Shown piece after piece: positions 1-8,480 of a stretch of DNA of 64,000 nucleotides (position 1 is the first letter of the stretch; every line of letters starts with the position of its first letter). Under the pieces are notes generated by a model that had not been told where the DNA came from, did no database searches, and was given only the letters and a program-made list of their open reading frames with translations. The DNA lies in assembly GCA_963759735.1 (NCBI GenBank), contig CAVXAF010000001.1, forward strand, positions 248,001 through 312,000, in the 5' to 3' direction. A program made the translations under genes and the position numbers. This stretch comes from Hyphomicrobium_A sp963759735. Lineage in GTDB: Bacteria > Pseudomonadota > Alphaproteobacteria > Rhizobiales > Hyphomicrobiaceae.

Positions 1-234
1 AGCGCCGACGGTATCGATCGCCTCGTGCATGGCGGCGATCACGTCCGGGTGCTGACCCATGCCGAGGTAGTCGTTGGAGCACCACACGGTAATGGGGCGG
101 GCGGGGGCAGAGTTGTTGAAGTGCTCGGCTGCAGGGTAAGCACCGCGCTGGCGCTTCAGATCGGCAAAGACGCGATAGCGCCCTTCGCGGTGCACGGCAT
201 CGAGCGCAACTCTGAATTGCTTCGCATAGTCCAT
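1..234 (-). CDS. hemA: 5-aminolevulinate synthase, N-terminal part (cut by window edge)
   Basis: PLP enzyme that condenses glycine with succinyl-CoA to 5-aminolevulinate, the first step of haem and B12 tetrapyrrole synthesis by the C4 route of alphaproteobacteria. Only the first 78 residues are present; the 3' end lies left of the window. The visible part contains EGRYRVFADLKRQRGAYP and PITVWCSNDYLGMGQHPDVI, which are signatures of the family N-terminus. The ATG is preceded by GGGGAG. hemB lies about 5 kb away on the other strand, so two early haem genes share this neighbourhood. Confidence 0.93.
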   Translation of the reverse strand, partial: MDYAKQFRVALDAVHREGRYRVFADLKRQRGAYPAAEHFNNSAPARPITVWCSNDYLGMGQHPDVIAAMHEAIDTVGA

Positions 235-405
235 CAGCCGACTTTCACTCCCCTAGGGCCTTCTTTGTCGTTTTGCTTATCATTGCCCGGCAGCCCCCTT
301 CGAGCAACGTGTCTATTGTCGCGCCGACCATCAAGCCTGGCACGAAAATTTTCATCGATGTCTGCGCGAACAACCTTGATGGCGATCAACCCTGCGGCGC
401 GACAA

Positions 406-1654
406 CTAGTACGCCGAGGCGACTTCGCCAACCCCATCCTTGAGGTAAATGTCGGGGCGGAACTGGATGACGCCGTCGGGCGTCGACCACGCAGTTACGT
501 AGGCAAAATATAGCGGAACGGGCTTGCGCAGGCGCACCGTCTTGGTCTGGCCGCTCTCTTTGATCTGCTCGACCTGCTCGATCGTTGCCTGGCCCGTCAG
601 CAGCCACGCCGCCAGAAGTGAGATATTTTGCACCCGCACACATCCCGAGCTGGCCGCTCGGAAATTACGCCCGAACAGGGACTTTTTCGGGCTGTCGTGC
701 ATGTAGACGGAGCTCGAATTGGCGAAGTTGATTTTCAGGAATCCGAGCGGGTTTTCTTTTCCTGCCACCTGCCGATAGGACAGCTGCGTCGGCTGCGCGC
801 TCGCCCAGTCGATCGACTCGGGGTCGAGCTTCTTGCCGCCCTGGTAGGCATCGATGCCGAACTTGACCAGCACGTTTTGGCCCTTGCTCTGCATGTCGCG
901 GCCCTTGGGGATCAGATCCTCCTTGATGACCGTCGGCGGCAAGGTCCACATCGGATTGAAGGCGAGGTCGGTGATGGTCGACCGCAGCATCGGCGTCGGA
1001 CGATCCGGCTTGCCGACGACGCCCGAGTGGCGCAGCGCGACGGCGTTGTTTTCCACGGCCTCGATTTGCGCGGCGGGAATGTTGACCAACACGTAGCGCT
1101 TGCCGACGATCTTGGTGAGGTCGGTGAGACGCGTGAGGTTGGCCTTCAATTGTGCGAGGCGCACCTCGGAAGGCACGTTGAGCGCGGCGATCGTGCGTTT
1201 GTCGACGACGCCGGTCGGCGCCAGTCCGTTCGAGGCCTGGAATCGCTTCACGGCGGCATCCAGATCGCCGTCGTAGTGATCGGGATAGCTGGACTTGGTG
1301 GTGAGTTCGCCCGAACGCATCAGGCGACGGCGTAGCACACCGACGGCGGGATCGCTGGCGCCCGGCTCCAGTTCGACTTCGGGGATCAAGGGAAAGCCCC
1401 CGCGGGCGACGATCTCTTCATAGCGAGCGACGGCCGCCTTGGTCGGCGCCAGGTTGGCCTTCGACAGCGTCGGGTATCCCTTGGGCGGGTTGGCTTGCCA
1501 TTCGCGGATGAAGTTGCGGTCATAACCGGCATTGTACTGGCCCGGTCCTTCGCCGACGGGGCCGAAGCGCAGCGAGTTCCTGCGCGCCTGCCGGTCCTCC
1601 GCCGGCTATCGCGCCAGCGCCGAAGATGACCACGGCAATCCAATTCCCCCGCAT
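406..1654 (-). CDS. ldtP: Exported L,D-transpeptidase (YkuD family), LdtP-like; frame broken near the signal peptide
   Basis: Peptidoglycan cross-linking or remodelling enzyme of the periplasm. The ATG at 1654 opens a signal peptide (MRGNWIAVVIFGAGAIAGG, ending near AGAQ) in one frame. The mature protein (from about RRNSLRFGPVGEGPGQYNAG down to the stop at 406) is in another frame, with the switch somewhere in 1520-1615. The mature part has a peptidoglycan-binding-like segment (AVKRFQASNGLAPTGVVDKRT) and a YkuD domain with the catalytic pattern YMHDSPKKSLF ... SSGCVRV, where Cys is the nucleophile. The ldtR regulator is immediately upstream on the same strand; in Liberibacter and Sinorhizobium LdtR controls such a gene. 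The break is probably a sequencing indel. An internal TTG at 1389 would give a protein without export signal and is unlikely. Confidence 0.85.
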
Positions 1655-1834
1655 TGAGCCCACGACAGCCCTCCCGTCTTGCAAACGGCGTTGAAATTCT
1701 GGCCGGTGCCCGCGCATCCCTTAGCAACCGCCAGGAATATCGAGACATTCGCTGACACATGCAAAGGCAAAAATATGCGCCCCCCAATCCCGCTGCCAGC
1801 CAGAGTGGCCCGAAACAGCCCCTGAAAAGCAAAA

Positions 1835-1861
1835 GGGAGCCGCGGCGGCGCCGCAACTCCC
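1835..1861 (-). terminator. Rho-independent terminator after ldtR
   Basis: On the minus strand GGGAG-tt-GCGGCG-cc-GCCGC-g-GCTCCC is followed by TTTTGCTTTTC. It lies 38 bases beyond the ldtR stop and should end that transcript, so ldtP probably has its own promoter between here and 1654. Confidence 0.75.
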
Positions 1862-1898
1862 TTGTTATCAGTGCTTCGGCAGCTCAGCTGCCCGAAAC

Positions 1899-2408
1899 TT
1901 AAAGGCGGTAGCGGATCTGGTCGGACCAGAAACGCTCAAGGCGAACCAGCGCCTTGTTGAGACCGCGGAAGTCCTCTTCGGTGACTTCGCCGACCGTCTC
2001 GACCGAGCCGAGCTGCCGCTGGTAGAGCTTCTGCACCACCTGGCACGCTTCCTTGCCCTTTTCGGTCAGGCTGACGCGTACGCTGCGGCGGTCGGTCTCC
2101 GACCGCTTGTAATGCAGGTAGCCCATGTCGACGAGCTTCTTGAGATTGTAGGAGACGTTCGAGCCGAGATAGTAGCCTCGCGTCTTGAGCTCGCCCGCGG
2201 TCAGTTCGCTATCGCCGATGTTGTACAGCAGCAGAGCCTGCACGCTGTTAAGGTCAGCGCCGCCGAGCCGATCGAACTCATCCTTGATCACGTCGAGCAA
2301 CAACCGATGCAGCCTTTCGACGAGGCGCAACGCTTGCAGGTACTCGGAACGAAAATTGTCGGTCTGCACTGGCGCACGATGACGCGCCACGTCGAGCGCA
2401 ACACTCAT
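1899..2408 (-). CDS. ldtR: LdtR, MarR-family transcriptional regulator
   Basis: 169-residue winged-helix regulator. The central part (LNSVQALLLYNIGDSELTAG, RGYYLGSNVSYNLKKLVDMGYL and the wing SETDRRSVRVSLTEKG) is the MarR DNA-binding fold, and the GYYLGSNVSYNLKKLVDMGY recognition region is the version I associate with LdtR of Rhizobiales. In Candidatus Liberibacter asiaticus and S. meliloti this protein regulates an L,D-transpeptidase and stress tolerance. The transpeptidase gene lies directly downstream here, which supports the assignment. ATG at 2408 is the only sensible start. Confidence 0.88.
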   Translation of the reverse strand: MSVALDVARHRAPVQTDNFRSEYLQALRLVERLHRLLLDVIKDEFDRLGGADLNSVQALLLYNIGDSELTAGELKTRGYYLGSNVSYNLKKLVDMGYLHYKRSETDRRSVRVSLTEKGKEACQVVQKLYQRQLGSVETVGEVTEEDFRGLNKALVRLERFWSDQIRYRL

Positions 2409-2578
2409 AACTGCCTCACACTGTTTGACGCCGGTCCCGGGTATTTTGTTTTGTCCGGGTTACGCCAAGAGATAAGGCATAAAACTAAAAGTCACCTAAA
2501 TACCTATAGTAAAAGAATGGTGTTGAGGTGTCTGATAACTGGTTCATTCATCCTGTCTGCGGCGCGATGATTGTGTTT
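2409..2578 (-). promoter_or_regulatory. AT-rich upstream region of ldtR
   Basis: This 170-base gap is much more AT-rich than its surroundings, especially 2440-2535, and must hold the ldtR promoter. On the minus strand TAGGT is repeated 9 bases apart (TATAGGTATTTAGGTGA), a possible half-site pair. I cannot assign exact promoter boxes or prove autoregulation. Confidence 0.3.
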
Positions 2579-3694
2579 CTAGACGCGTGCAGCCTGCATT
2601 TCCGGGCGCGTCAGCAGTACGAGTTCATCTGCTCCCATTGACGCAAAATAATCATCGACCATAGTCGAAGATACGTCTTCGAGGCGTTGGGGCTTCCAGT
2701 GCGGCGTGCCGTCCTTGTCGATCAACGCCGCACGCACGCCCTCGTAGAAGTCGTGACCATCGAGGAAGCGGCAGGCGAGACGATAGTCGACGCTGAGCGT
2801 CTGGCGCAGATCGAGAGCTTGCGCATCTCGAATGTGCCGATGCGTAACCTTGAGCGACAACGGCGAGCGCGATTCGAGATCGGCGATAACGCCGTCGGCC
2901 CAATCGCGCGCCTTGCCCCCTACCACACGCAGCCGCGCTATAGTCTCCTCGACGGTGCCCGCCGCGAAGCAATAGGCGATGTGCGCTGTGTAGGGCGACA
3001 GTTGGCCTGGGCCCGGATCGACCTGCATATCGTCCAGCACCGTGTCGACCGGCCATGTATCCGCGAGCGCCGTCTTGATCTCCTCGAAGCGTGACGCGGG
3101 AATGCAGTGCGTCAGCAGTCCCAGCGCATAGGCGTCGGCGGGCCCGATGGAACGTCCGGTGAGCCCCAGATACATGCCGATGTTGCCCGGCAGGCGCGAT
3201 AGCGTCCACGCCGTACCGACGTCGGGGAACAGGCCGATCGCCGTTTCCGGCATGGCGAAGCGGTAGCGTTCGCCAGCGACGCGATGCGTGCCGAACAAGC
3301 TGATGCCGACGCCCGAGCCCATCACCGGGCCGTCGATAAGCGAGATGGTCGGCTTGGAGAAGCACTCGTGCAGCCAGTTGAGCGCGTACTCGTCGGCGAA
3401 TGCGCGCTTGGCGCGCGCCCGGTCCTCGCGCCCCCAGCGCACGATCTCGCGAACATCGCCGCCGGCCGAGAACGCCTTGTCGCTCGCCGACTGGATGACG
3501 ACGCAATACGTCTGCGCCTCGCGTGCAAAACGCGGGAACGCCTCGGCCAGCTTCGCTCGCATGGCGGTGGTGAGTGCGTTCAGCGCGCGGGGGCGATTCA
3601 ATGTAATGACGGCGCACGATCCCTGCATCGCGATGCGAAGCTCGTCGACCGCCTGCTCCGCCGAGCTCTCGGCCGTGCTCTGCGCTGGTGCCAT
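2579..3694 (-). CDS. Enoyl-CoA hydratase/isomerase family protein, 3-hydroxyisobutyryl-CoA hydrolase type
   Basis: 371-residue crotonase-fold protein. It contains the N-terminal strand AVITLNRPRALNALTTAM, the oxyanion-hole segments AFSAGGDVREI and GPVMGSGVGISLFGTHRVAGE, and FAMPETAIGLFPDVGTAWTLSRL. The length and the C-terminal half (SPLSLKVTHRHI, then HRLDG-type CRFLDGHDFYEGVRAALIDKDGTPHW) match the ECH_2 / 3-hydroxyisobutyryl-CoA hydrolase group and not the shorter hydratases. That enzyme acts in valine breakdown. ATG at 3694 is chosen because residues before it (to a GTG at 3769) look non-coding. It is divergent from the extensin-family gene. Substrate is not proven by sequence. Confidence 0.82.
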   Translation of the reverse strand: MAPAQSTAESSAEQAVDELRIAMQGSCAVITLNRPRALNALTTAMRAKLAEAFPRFAREAQTYCVVIQSASDKAFSAGGDVREIVRWGREDRARAKRAFADEYALNWLHECFSKPTISLIDGPVMGSGVGISLFGTHRVAGERYRFAMPETAIGLFPDVGTAWTLSRLPGNIGMYLGLTGRSIGPADAYALGLLTHCIPASRFEEIKTALADTWPVDTVLDDMQVDPGPGQLSPYTAHIAYCFAAGTVEETIARLRVVGGKARDWADGVIADLESRSPLSLKVTHRHIRDAQALDLRQTLSVDYRLACRFLDGHDFYEGVRAALIDKDGTPHWKPQRLEDVSSTMVDDYFASMGADELVLLTRPEMQAARV

Positions 3695-3861
3695 GTCGTG
3701 CACAGGTTTGTTCCCGTTATCTGATCGCGTTCGCGATCCATCATCGTTAGGACTGAATTCCCTATACACTGAGCGCGATTACGAAGAAACTTGCCCGGTT
3801 GATTCGCCAGTCCTGGTCGAAATCCCGTGCCCCGCACCATGCAAAGGTGGAGACGCGAACG

Positions 3862-5061
3862 ATGTTGCGATTCGGACTAGGACTTTCGATCGCGGTCGCG
3901 GCCGTCGCCTGCACGACCCTCGCCGCCGCCCTGGCCCAGCCTCAAATCGTCGTTGTCGCCGCGCGCGACGCCAAGACTCAGCCGGCACGCCGGAGCGATG
4001 ACAAGGCCGCGCAGGCGTCTCGTAGGGACGATAAGGCGAAATCGACCAGCACCGCGCAGCCGCTGCTCATTCCCCCGCTGCCGGAGCGCAAGACCGCCAA
4101 GGCCAGCCCCATCCAGCCACCCGTGCCAGACGTCTGGACCCCGGCCGAGATCGCCGACGCCAAGGCGCGCTGCACCGCCGCTCTCAAGGGCCTCGACGCC
4201 GAGGTGACCTTTGAAGCTCCCATCAAGGAAGGCGATTGCGGCACGCCCGCCCCGATCCGCCTGTCGCGCCTCGGCAAGGTCAACTTCGCCCCCGCGGCGC
4301 TGATCAACTGCGGCATGCTGGCCCCGCTCAACGCGTGGATCAGCAAGGACGTGCAGCCGGCCGCGGCCCGCCAGCTCGGCGCCAAGATCACCAAGATCGA
4401 GGTGATGAGCGATTACTCGTGCCGCACGGCTTTCGGCCGCAAGGGCAAAAAGCTCAGCCAGCACGCCTACGTCGATGCCCTGGATATCCGTGGATTCGTC
4501 ACCGACAACGGCCAGCGCGTTTACGTCCTCGAAGCTTGGGGCGCCAACAAGCGCGACATCGCCCGCGCCGTGGCCGCAGCCAAGGCGGCGCAGGAGAAGC
4601 TCGCCCAAGCGAAGGTCGCAGCGGCCGAGGCCGAGCAGGAGAATCAGCGAGATCCCAAAGCCGACCACTCGGCGAAGGCGCCGACGAACGCTGCCGCTAC
4701 GTCGCTCGGTGCGCCGGGTAGCGGCATCGTCAAGTCGACACGCCGCGGCGGCGTCGACATGGTCACCGTCATTCTGCCAGGCGGCAGCAAGCAGCAGCAG
4801 ACGGCGGCACGTCTCGGCGGCCCCCCCGACAACGCCCGCCCGACGAAGAGTGTCACTGCCGACGCCGCCAAGACTGCCGCACTGACACCGGCAGCGTTGG
4901 CGGCGCCGCCGAGCGACCCGAAAGCGCGCTTCCTGCGCGAGGCACACGCTGCCGCCTGTCGCATCTTCGGCACGACGCTCGGCCCGGAAGCCAACGAGGC
5001 ACACCGCAATCACTTCCACGTCGACATGGCCGAGCGGAAGATTAAGAAAATCTGCGACTAA
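3862..5061 (+). CDS. Extensin-family secreted protein
   Basis: 399 residues with a signal peptide (MLRFGLGLSIAVAAVACTTLAAALA). A charged, low-complexity stretch follows (residues about 30-75), then an extensin-like C-terminal domain (PF06904 type) in two blocks separated by an Ala/Lys/Glu-rich insertion. Conserved blocks are NCGMLAPLNAWI, VMSDYSCRTAFGRKG, LSQHAYVDALDI and HRNHFHVDM. The paired His/Asp motifs resemble LAS-type metallopeptidases, so a role in peptidoglycan or wall processing is plausible but unproven. The ATG has GGTGGAG 8 bases upstream; a longer ORF start at 3799 lacks a signal peptide at the right place. Confidence 0.85.
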   Translation: MLRFGLGLSIAVAAVACTTLAAALAQPQIVVVAARDAKTQPARRSDDKAAQASRRDDKAKSTSTAQPLLIPPLPERKTAKASPIQPPVPDVWTPAEIADAKARCTAALKGLDAEVTFEAPIKEGDCGTPAPIRLSRLGKVNFAPAALINCGMLAPLNAWISKDVQPAAARQLGAKITKIEVMSDYSCRTAFGRKGKKLSQHAYVDALDIRGFVTDNGQRVYVLEAWGANKRDIARAVAAAKAAQEKLAQAKVAAAEAEQENQRDPKADHSAKAPTNAAATSLGAPGSGIVKSTRRGGVDMVTVILPGGSKQQQTAARLGGPPDNARPTKSVTADAAKTAALTPAALAAPPSDPKARFLREAHAAACRIFGTTLGPEANEAHRNHFHVDMAERKIKKICD

Positions 5062-5150
5062 CCCTGCCGAGGCAGGTTGCGACCACGGGCCTTGCCAAAG
5101 ATGGCCCGTTGCGGTGAGTGTGGCTGAACCCCTCGCCTCGGACGCACCGC

Positions 5151-6248
5151 ATGAAGCCCCGCCGACCCGTAACGCAAGTGCCGTCCGCCGCCCGCGACGC
5201 CGACGTCACCGGCCGTGCCAGTACGACCGCCGCATCTGGCGGTTATCCCAGCGTGCGCCTGCGGCGCGCGCGTTCGACCCAATGGTCGCGACGCCTCGTC
5301 GCCGAGCACCGGCTTGGCGTTGAAGATCTGATCTGGCCGCTGTTCGTGGTGGATGGTCACAACAAGCGCGTGCCCATCACCTCGATGCCGGGAGTCGATC
5401 GCCTGTCGATCGACAATATCGTCGCCAGCGCGGAGCAGGCAGCCGCGCTCGGCATTCCGGCGATCGCGCTGTTTCCCAACACCGAGCCCAAGCTGCGCAC
5501 CGAAGACGCGCGCGAAGCTTTCAATCCCGACAACCTTGTCTGCCGCGCCACGCGCGCCGTGAAGAACGCGAAGCTCAACGTCGGCATCATTCTCGACGTA
5601 GCGCTCGATCCCTACACCAACCACGGGCACGACGGGCTGCTGCGCGGCGGCGACATCGCCAATGACGAGACGCTCGAGGCGCTGGTGCGCCAGTCGCTGG
5701 TGCAGGCCGAGGCGGGCGCCGACATCCTCGCCCCATCCGACATGATGGACGGCCGCGTCGGCGCCATTCGCACCGCGTTGGAAGGCAACGGCTACGCCAA
5801 TACGCTGATCATGGCCTACGCGGCCAAGTATGCCTCGGCGTTCTACGGGCCGTTCCGCGACGCGGTCGGCTCGTCGGTGACGCTCGCCTCTTCGCAGGGC
5901 CAGCGCGACAAGCGCTCCTACCAGATGGACCCGGCAAATTCCGACGAGGCATTGCGCGAAGTGGCGCTCGACCTTGCCGAGGGCGCCGACCTCATCATGG
6001 TCAAGCCAGGCATGGCGTACCTCGACATCGTACGCCGCATTTCCGAGACGTTTCGCGTGCCGACCTTCGCGTACCAAGTGTCGGGCGAGTACGCGATGCT
6101 ACAGGCGGCCGCCAATGCTGGCTGGCTCGACGGCGACGCCGTGATGATGGAGAGCCTGCTTGCTTTCAAGCGCGCCGGCGCCGCCGGCATCCTCACCTAT
6201 TTTGCCCCGCGCGCGGCCGCGGTGCTCGAAGCCTCGCGCAACGCATGA
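5151..6248 (+). CDS. hemB: Porphobilinogen synthase (5-aminolevulinate dehydratase)
   Basis: Condenses two 5-aminolevulinate molecules to porphobilinogen. The 365-residue protein has SAEQAAALGIPAIALFPNTE, DVALDPYTNHGHDGLL, DILAPSDMMDGRVGAIR and the two active-site lysines in MAYAAKYASAFYGPFRDAV and DLIMVKPGMAYLD. QGQRDKRSYQMDP and TFAYQVSGEYAML complete the family pattern. The N-terminus before VRLRRARSTQWSRRLV is an extra 35 residues or so of low conservation; ATG at 5151 is the likely start but a downstream one is possible. Confidence 0.95.
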   Translation: MKPRRPVTQVPSAARDADVTGRASTTAASGGYPSVRLRRARSTQWSRRLVAEHRLGVEDLIWPLFVVDGHNKRVPITSMPGVDRLSIDNIVASAEQAAALGIPAIALFPNTEPKLRTEDAREAFNPDNLVCRATRAVKNAKLNVGIILDVALDPYTNHGHDGLLRGGDIANDETLEALVRQSLVQAEAGADILAPSDMMDGRVGAIRTALEGNGYANTLIMAYAAKYASAFYGPFRDAVGSSVTLASSQGQRDKRSYQMDPANSDEALREVALDLAEGADLIMVKPGMAYLDIVRRISETFRVPTFAYQVSGEYAMLQAAANAGWLDGDAVMMESLLAFKRAGAAGILTYFAPRAAAVLEASRNA

Positions 6249-6279
6249 ACATTCCCCGCTAGCCTTCGGCAAAACGAAA

Positions 6280-6310
6280 ATGGGCGCGGAGTCGACGACT
6301 CCACGCCCAT
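6280..6310 (-). terminator. Strong hairpin terminator
   Basis: ATGGGCG-t-GGAGTCG/CGACTCC-g-CGCCCAT on the minus strand is followed by TTTTCGTTTT. It sits 22 bases after the stop of the EF-hand gene at 6333 and also lies just after hemB, so it may insulate both convergent transcripts. Confidence 0.8.
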
Positions 6311-6332
6311 CACGAAATCGTCTGTTAAATGC

Positions 6333-6683
6333 TTACCTAGCGGGCGCCATCCCGGGCTTCTCGGGCATCATGCCCGGGGCGCTTCCCAACTCGCCGCTGC
6401 CTGCGCCGCTCGAAGCCGCGCCGCTCTTCACCATCCCGGCGTCGCACGCCTTGGTGAACTCAGCCTTCTCAATCGTGGTGTCGCCGTCAGGATTGGCGGC
6501 CTTGAAGTCGGTCACGTACGGCGCTGCCTGCGCCTGGGTAATCGGGCCGCCATCGGGGCTCGCCTGATTCCACAGGGACGAACATTCCGCCGCCGATAGC
6601 TTCATCGCCCCCTGATCCGTTTGGGCATAGGCGCCCAGCGCTGTACCTGCGGTGAGCAATCCAGCGATCAGCATACGTTTCAT
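6333..6683 (-). CDS. Small secreted protein with one EF-hand-like loop, next to lanmodulin
   Basis: 116 residues. The signal peptide is MKRMLIAGLLTAGTALGAYAQ. The mature part holds one clear 12-residue loop N-P-D-G-D-T-T-I-E-K-A-E (about residues 64-75), with Pro at loop position 2 as in lanmodulin. A degenerate earlier loop (SPDGGPITQAQ, from residue 42) has the same Pro. Two cysteines (about 34 and 80) flank the loops and could form a disulfide. The tail is Gly/Pro/Met-rich. GGAGG precedes the ATG. It is on the same strand as lanM, 180 bases downstream, but a hairpin lies between them. Calcium or lanthanide binding is inferred only. Confidence 0.7.
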   Translation of the reverse strand: MKRMLIAGLLTAGTALGAYAQTDQGAMKLSAAECSSLWNQASPDGGPITQAQAAPYVTDFKAANPDGDTTIEKAEFTKACDAGMVKSGAASSGAGSGELGSAPGMMPEKPGMAPAR

Positions 6684-6811
6684 CTGACGTCCTCCTATGA
6701 CTTTTCTCGGGCCGGCGTTTGGCTGCCGGCCTGTCGATGAAACGTCTAGCGCAGGAGCGATGTTCCGAGGCTTGTTATGCTGCAGAGGAGCGCAACACGC
6801 CGATAAATCAG

Positions 6812-6834
6812 CCGGGCGCGATCATCGCGCCCGG
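6812..6834 (-). terminator. Hairpin after lanmodulin gene
   Basis: CCGGGCGCGA-tga-TCGCGCCCGG is a perfect 10-bp stem on the minus strand, 32 bases beyond the lanM stop, followed by a weak T-rich tail (CTGATTTAT). It suggests that lanM and the next EF-hand gene are separate transcripts. Confidence 0.55.
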
Positions 6835-6865
6835 ATATGTTTCGTGCACAAAGGTGTGAGCACGG

Positions 6866-7276
6866 TCAGTGGATGAGCTTCAGCAGTTCCTGCCCGGCCG
6901 GCGACTTCAACTCGGTCTCATCGAGGGTGCCGTCATTGTCGGGATTGGCCGCATTGAAGCGCTTCTCGATCAGCGCGTTGTACTCCTTGAGATCGAGCGT
7001 GCCGTCATCGTCGGGATCAGCCGCCTTCAACTCGTCGGCCGTGACGCGCCCATCGAGTTCCTTGGCATCGAGGGTGCCGTCGTTGTCGGGGTCGAGTTTC
7101 TTGAAGGTGGCGGCACCCGCAGCCTGCGCCTCGGCCAGATCGACCGTGCCGTCGGCGTCCGGATCGAGCACCTTCATCAGCGCGGCATCGACCATTGTGT
7201 CGGCAGCAGCCGGTAGTGACAGAAGCGCTCCGCCGGCGAGCGCAAGGCTGAGCGAGAGAAAAATCCGCGCAAACAT
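6866..7276 (-). CDS. lanM: Lanmodulin homologue (periplasmic lanthanide-binding EF-hand protein)
   Basis: 136 residues with a signal peptide (MFARIFLSLSLALAGGALLSLPAAA). Four 12-residue EF-hand loops lie at about 38-49 (DPDADGTVDLAE), 62-73 (DPDNDGTLDAKE), 87-98 (DPDDDGTLDLKE) and 111-122 (NPDNDGTLDETE). All four have Pro at position 2 and Asp at position 9. Loop 4 begins with Asn, and loop spacing is 24, 25 and 24. These features distinguish Methylorubrum extorquens lanmodulin from ordinary calmodulin-like proteins, and the ends (SPAGQELLKLIH) also match. The known protein binds lanthanides with picomolar affinity in the periplasm of methylotrophs. AAGGAGA lies 8 bases before the ATG. No lanthanide-dependent dehydrogenase is nearby. 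Confidence 0.85.
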   Translation of the reverse strand: MFARIFLSLSLALAGGALLSLPAAADTMVDAALMKVLDPDADGTVDLAEAQAAGAATFKKLDPDNDGTLDAKELDGRVTADELKAADPDDDGTLDLKEYNALIEKRFNAANPDNDGTLDETELKSPAGQELLKLIH

Positions 7277-7455
7277 CTGGCAATCTCCTTGTTGCTTTTT
7301 TCCCAGGTTTCACGCGACCGGCATACGCTGTCGGCAACCATGCAGCTAGGCGCCCCCACGAGTGCAGTGAGCGCGGCGTCATTGCTGGTCCCACGATCAG
7401 TTGAAAACTTGAGAGAATAACGCCGCTAGATGCAGCTAGGTTAGCTGTGGATCGT

Positions 7456-7947
7456 TCAGCGGCGAACGCGACGGCGCGGCTGGAAGGGATCCTCTTCCGG
7501 CGGCGGCGCATCGGTAGGAGCGGCGTTGGGATCCTCAGCACCGCGCTGCGCGACCGAACCGCGCGGCTGTTGGCAGTCGGTCAGCCACACGTCGAACACA
7601 GGGTGCTCGACGGCGTTGAGGCCCGGGCTCTCGGCGAACATCCAGCCGCTGAAGATGCGCTTTTCCTGCCCGTCGAGTTGTATCTCGTCCACATCGACGA
7701 AGGAGGTCGTCTTGGGTTGCTCTTCGGGCGGGCGCGAATAGCAAACGTGCGGCGTCACTTTCAGCGCGCCAAACTGCACCGTGGAGTTTAGCGGCACTTC
7801 GAATTTGGAGGTACGCGCCGTCACCTTGTCGAGGGCGGAGAAGACGGCGACGCCGTTGTCGACGCGGTCGGCATGCGCAATGGCAGTCGCGGCCAGCACG
7901 GCGCCGCAAGCTACCGCTGCCACTCCACACCACGTGCGCCAGCTCAT
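7456..7947 (-). CDS. DUF2155 domain-containing exported protein
   Basis: 163 residues with a signal peptide (WCGVAAVACGAVLAATAIAHA). The DUF2155 core is AVFSALDKVTARTSKFEVPLNSTVQFGALKVTPHVCYSRPPEEQPKTTSFVDV, in segments up to IFSGWMFAESPGLNAVEHPVFDVWLTDC. The tail is Pro/Glu/Arg-rich. The function is unknown; in many alphaproteobacteria the gene follows the NDUFA12 gene, as it does here. ATG at 7947 is chosen because GAGG lies 5 bases upstream; a start 7 codons earlier lacks this. Confidence 0.85.
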   Translation of the reverse strand: MSWRTWCGVAAVACGAVLAATAIAHADRVDNGVAVFSALDKVTARTSKFEVPLNSTVQFGALKVTPHVCYSRPPEEQPKTTSFVDVDEIQLDGQEKRIFSGWMFAESPGLNAVEHPVFDVWLTDCQQPRGSVAQRGAEDPNAAPTDAPPPEEDPFQPRRRVRR

Positions 7948-8078
7948 CGGGACCTCAGCCATTCTCATTTAGCGCCTGTCTCGTGTGGAGCGTGCGGGTC
8001 GACCCACTGCCGTCTCCCTGAGCCGCGAGTGGGGCCGAAGTTGGGAGGCAAGCGGAGCGCGGCGGCAGGCATGCGCTC

Positions 8079-8480
8079 TCACGCCTCGGGACGCCAAGGC
8101 TTGTAGTCGCCCGTCGCCTTGGAACGCACACCCTGGCCGAGAATGGAGCCGGGCGGCCGATAGGCGTCGGGCGTGCCGGTCTGGTTCATCAGATGCGGAC
8201 GCTGCCAGGGTCGCGTCTGGTAATCCTGCTGCGAGGGGGGCGTGTCGGCGGTGTAATGCAGCCACCCATGCCAGCCGGCCGGCACCTTCGAGGCCTCGGC
8301 GAAGTCCTGATAGGTGACCCAGCGGCGCGGGCGGCCAAGCGGCCCGACGCCCTTTTTCTGCTCGTAGTAGCGGTTGCCGAACTCGTCTTTGCCGACGAAT
8401 TTCCCCTGGCGCCAGATGGTCAGGCGCGTGCCCCAGGTGTTGCCGCCCCACCAGCAGAAGATTTCGCTGAAAATTCCCAT
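8079..8480 (-). CDS. NADH:ubiquinone oxidoreductase subunit NDUFA12 family
   Basis: 133 residues with the family pattern FCWWGGNTWGTRLTIWRQGKFVGKDEFGNRYYEQKK, in parts, then RRWVTYQDFAEASKVPAGWHGWLHYTADTPP and a Pro-rich tail ending YKPWRPEA. NDUFA12 (B17.2) is an accessory subunit of respiratory complex I shared by alphaproteobacteria and mitochondria. It starts with ATG at 8480 and is followed on the same strand by the DUF2155 gene after 131 bases. Confidence 0.9.
   Translation of the reverse strand: MGIFSEIFCWWGGNTWGTRLTIWRQGKFVGKDEFGNRYYEQKKGVGPLGRPRRWVTYQDFAEASKVPAGWHGWLHYTADTPPSQQDYQTRPWQRPHLMNQTGTPDAYRPPGSILGQGVRSKATGDYKPWRPEA

Noticed and set aside
1386..1856. Arg/Cys-rich minus-strand ORF of 156 codons upstream of ldtP
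   Set aside because: It is in a third frame, has a composition unlike protein and covers the true signal peptide of ldtP.
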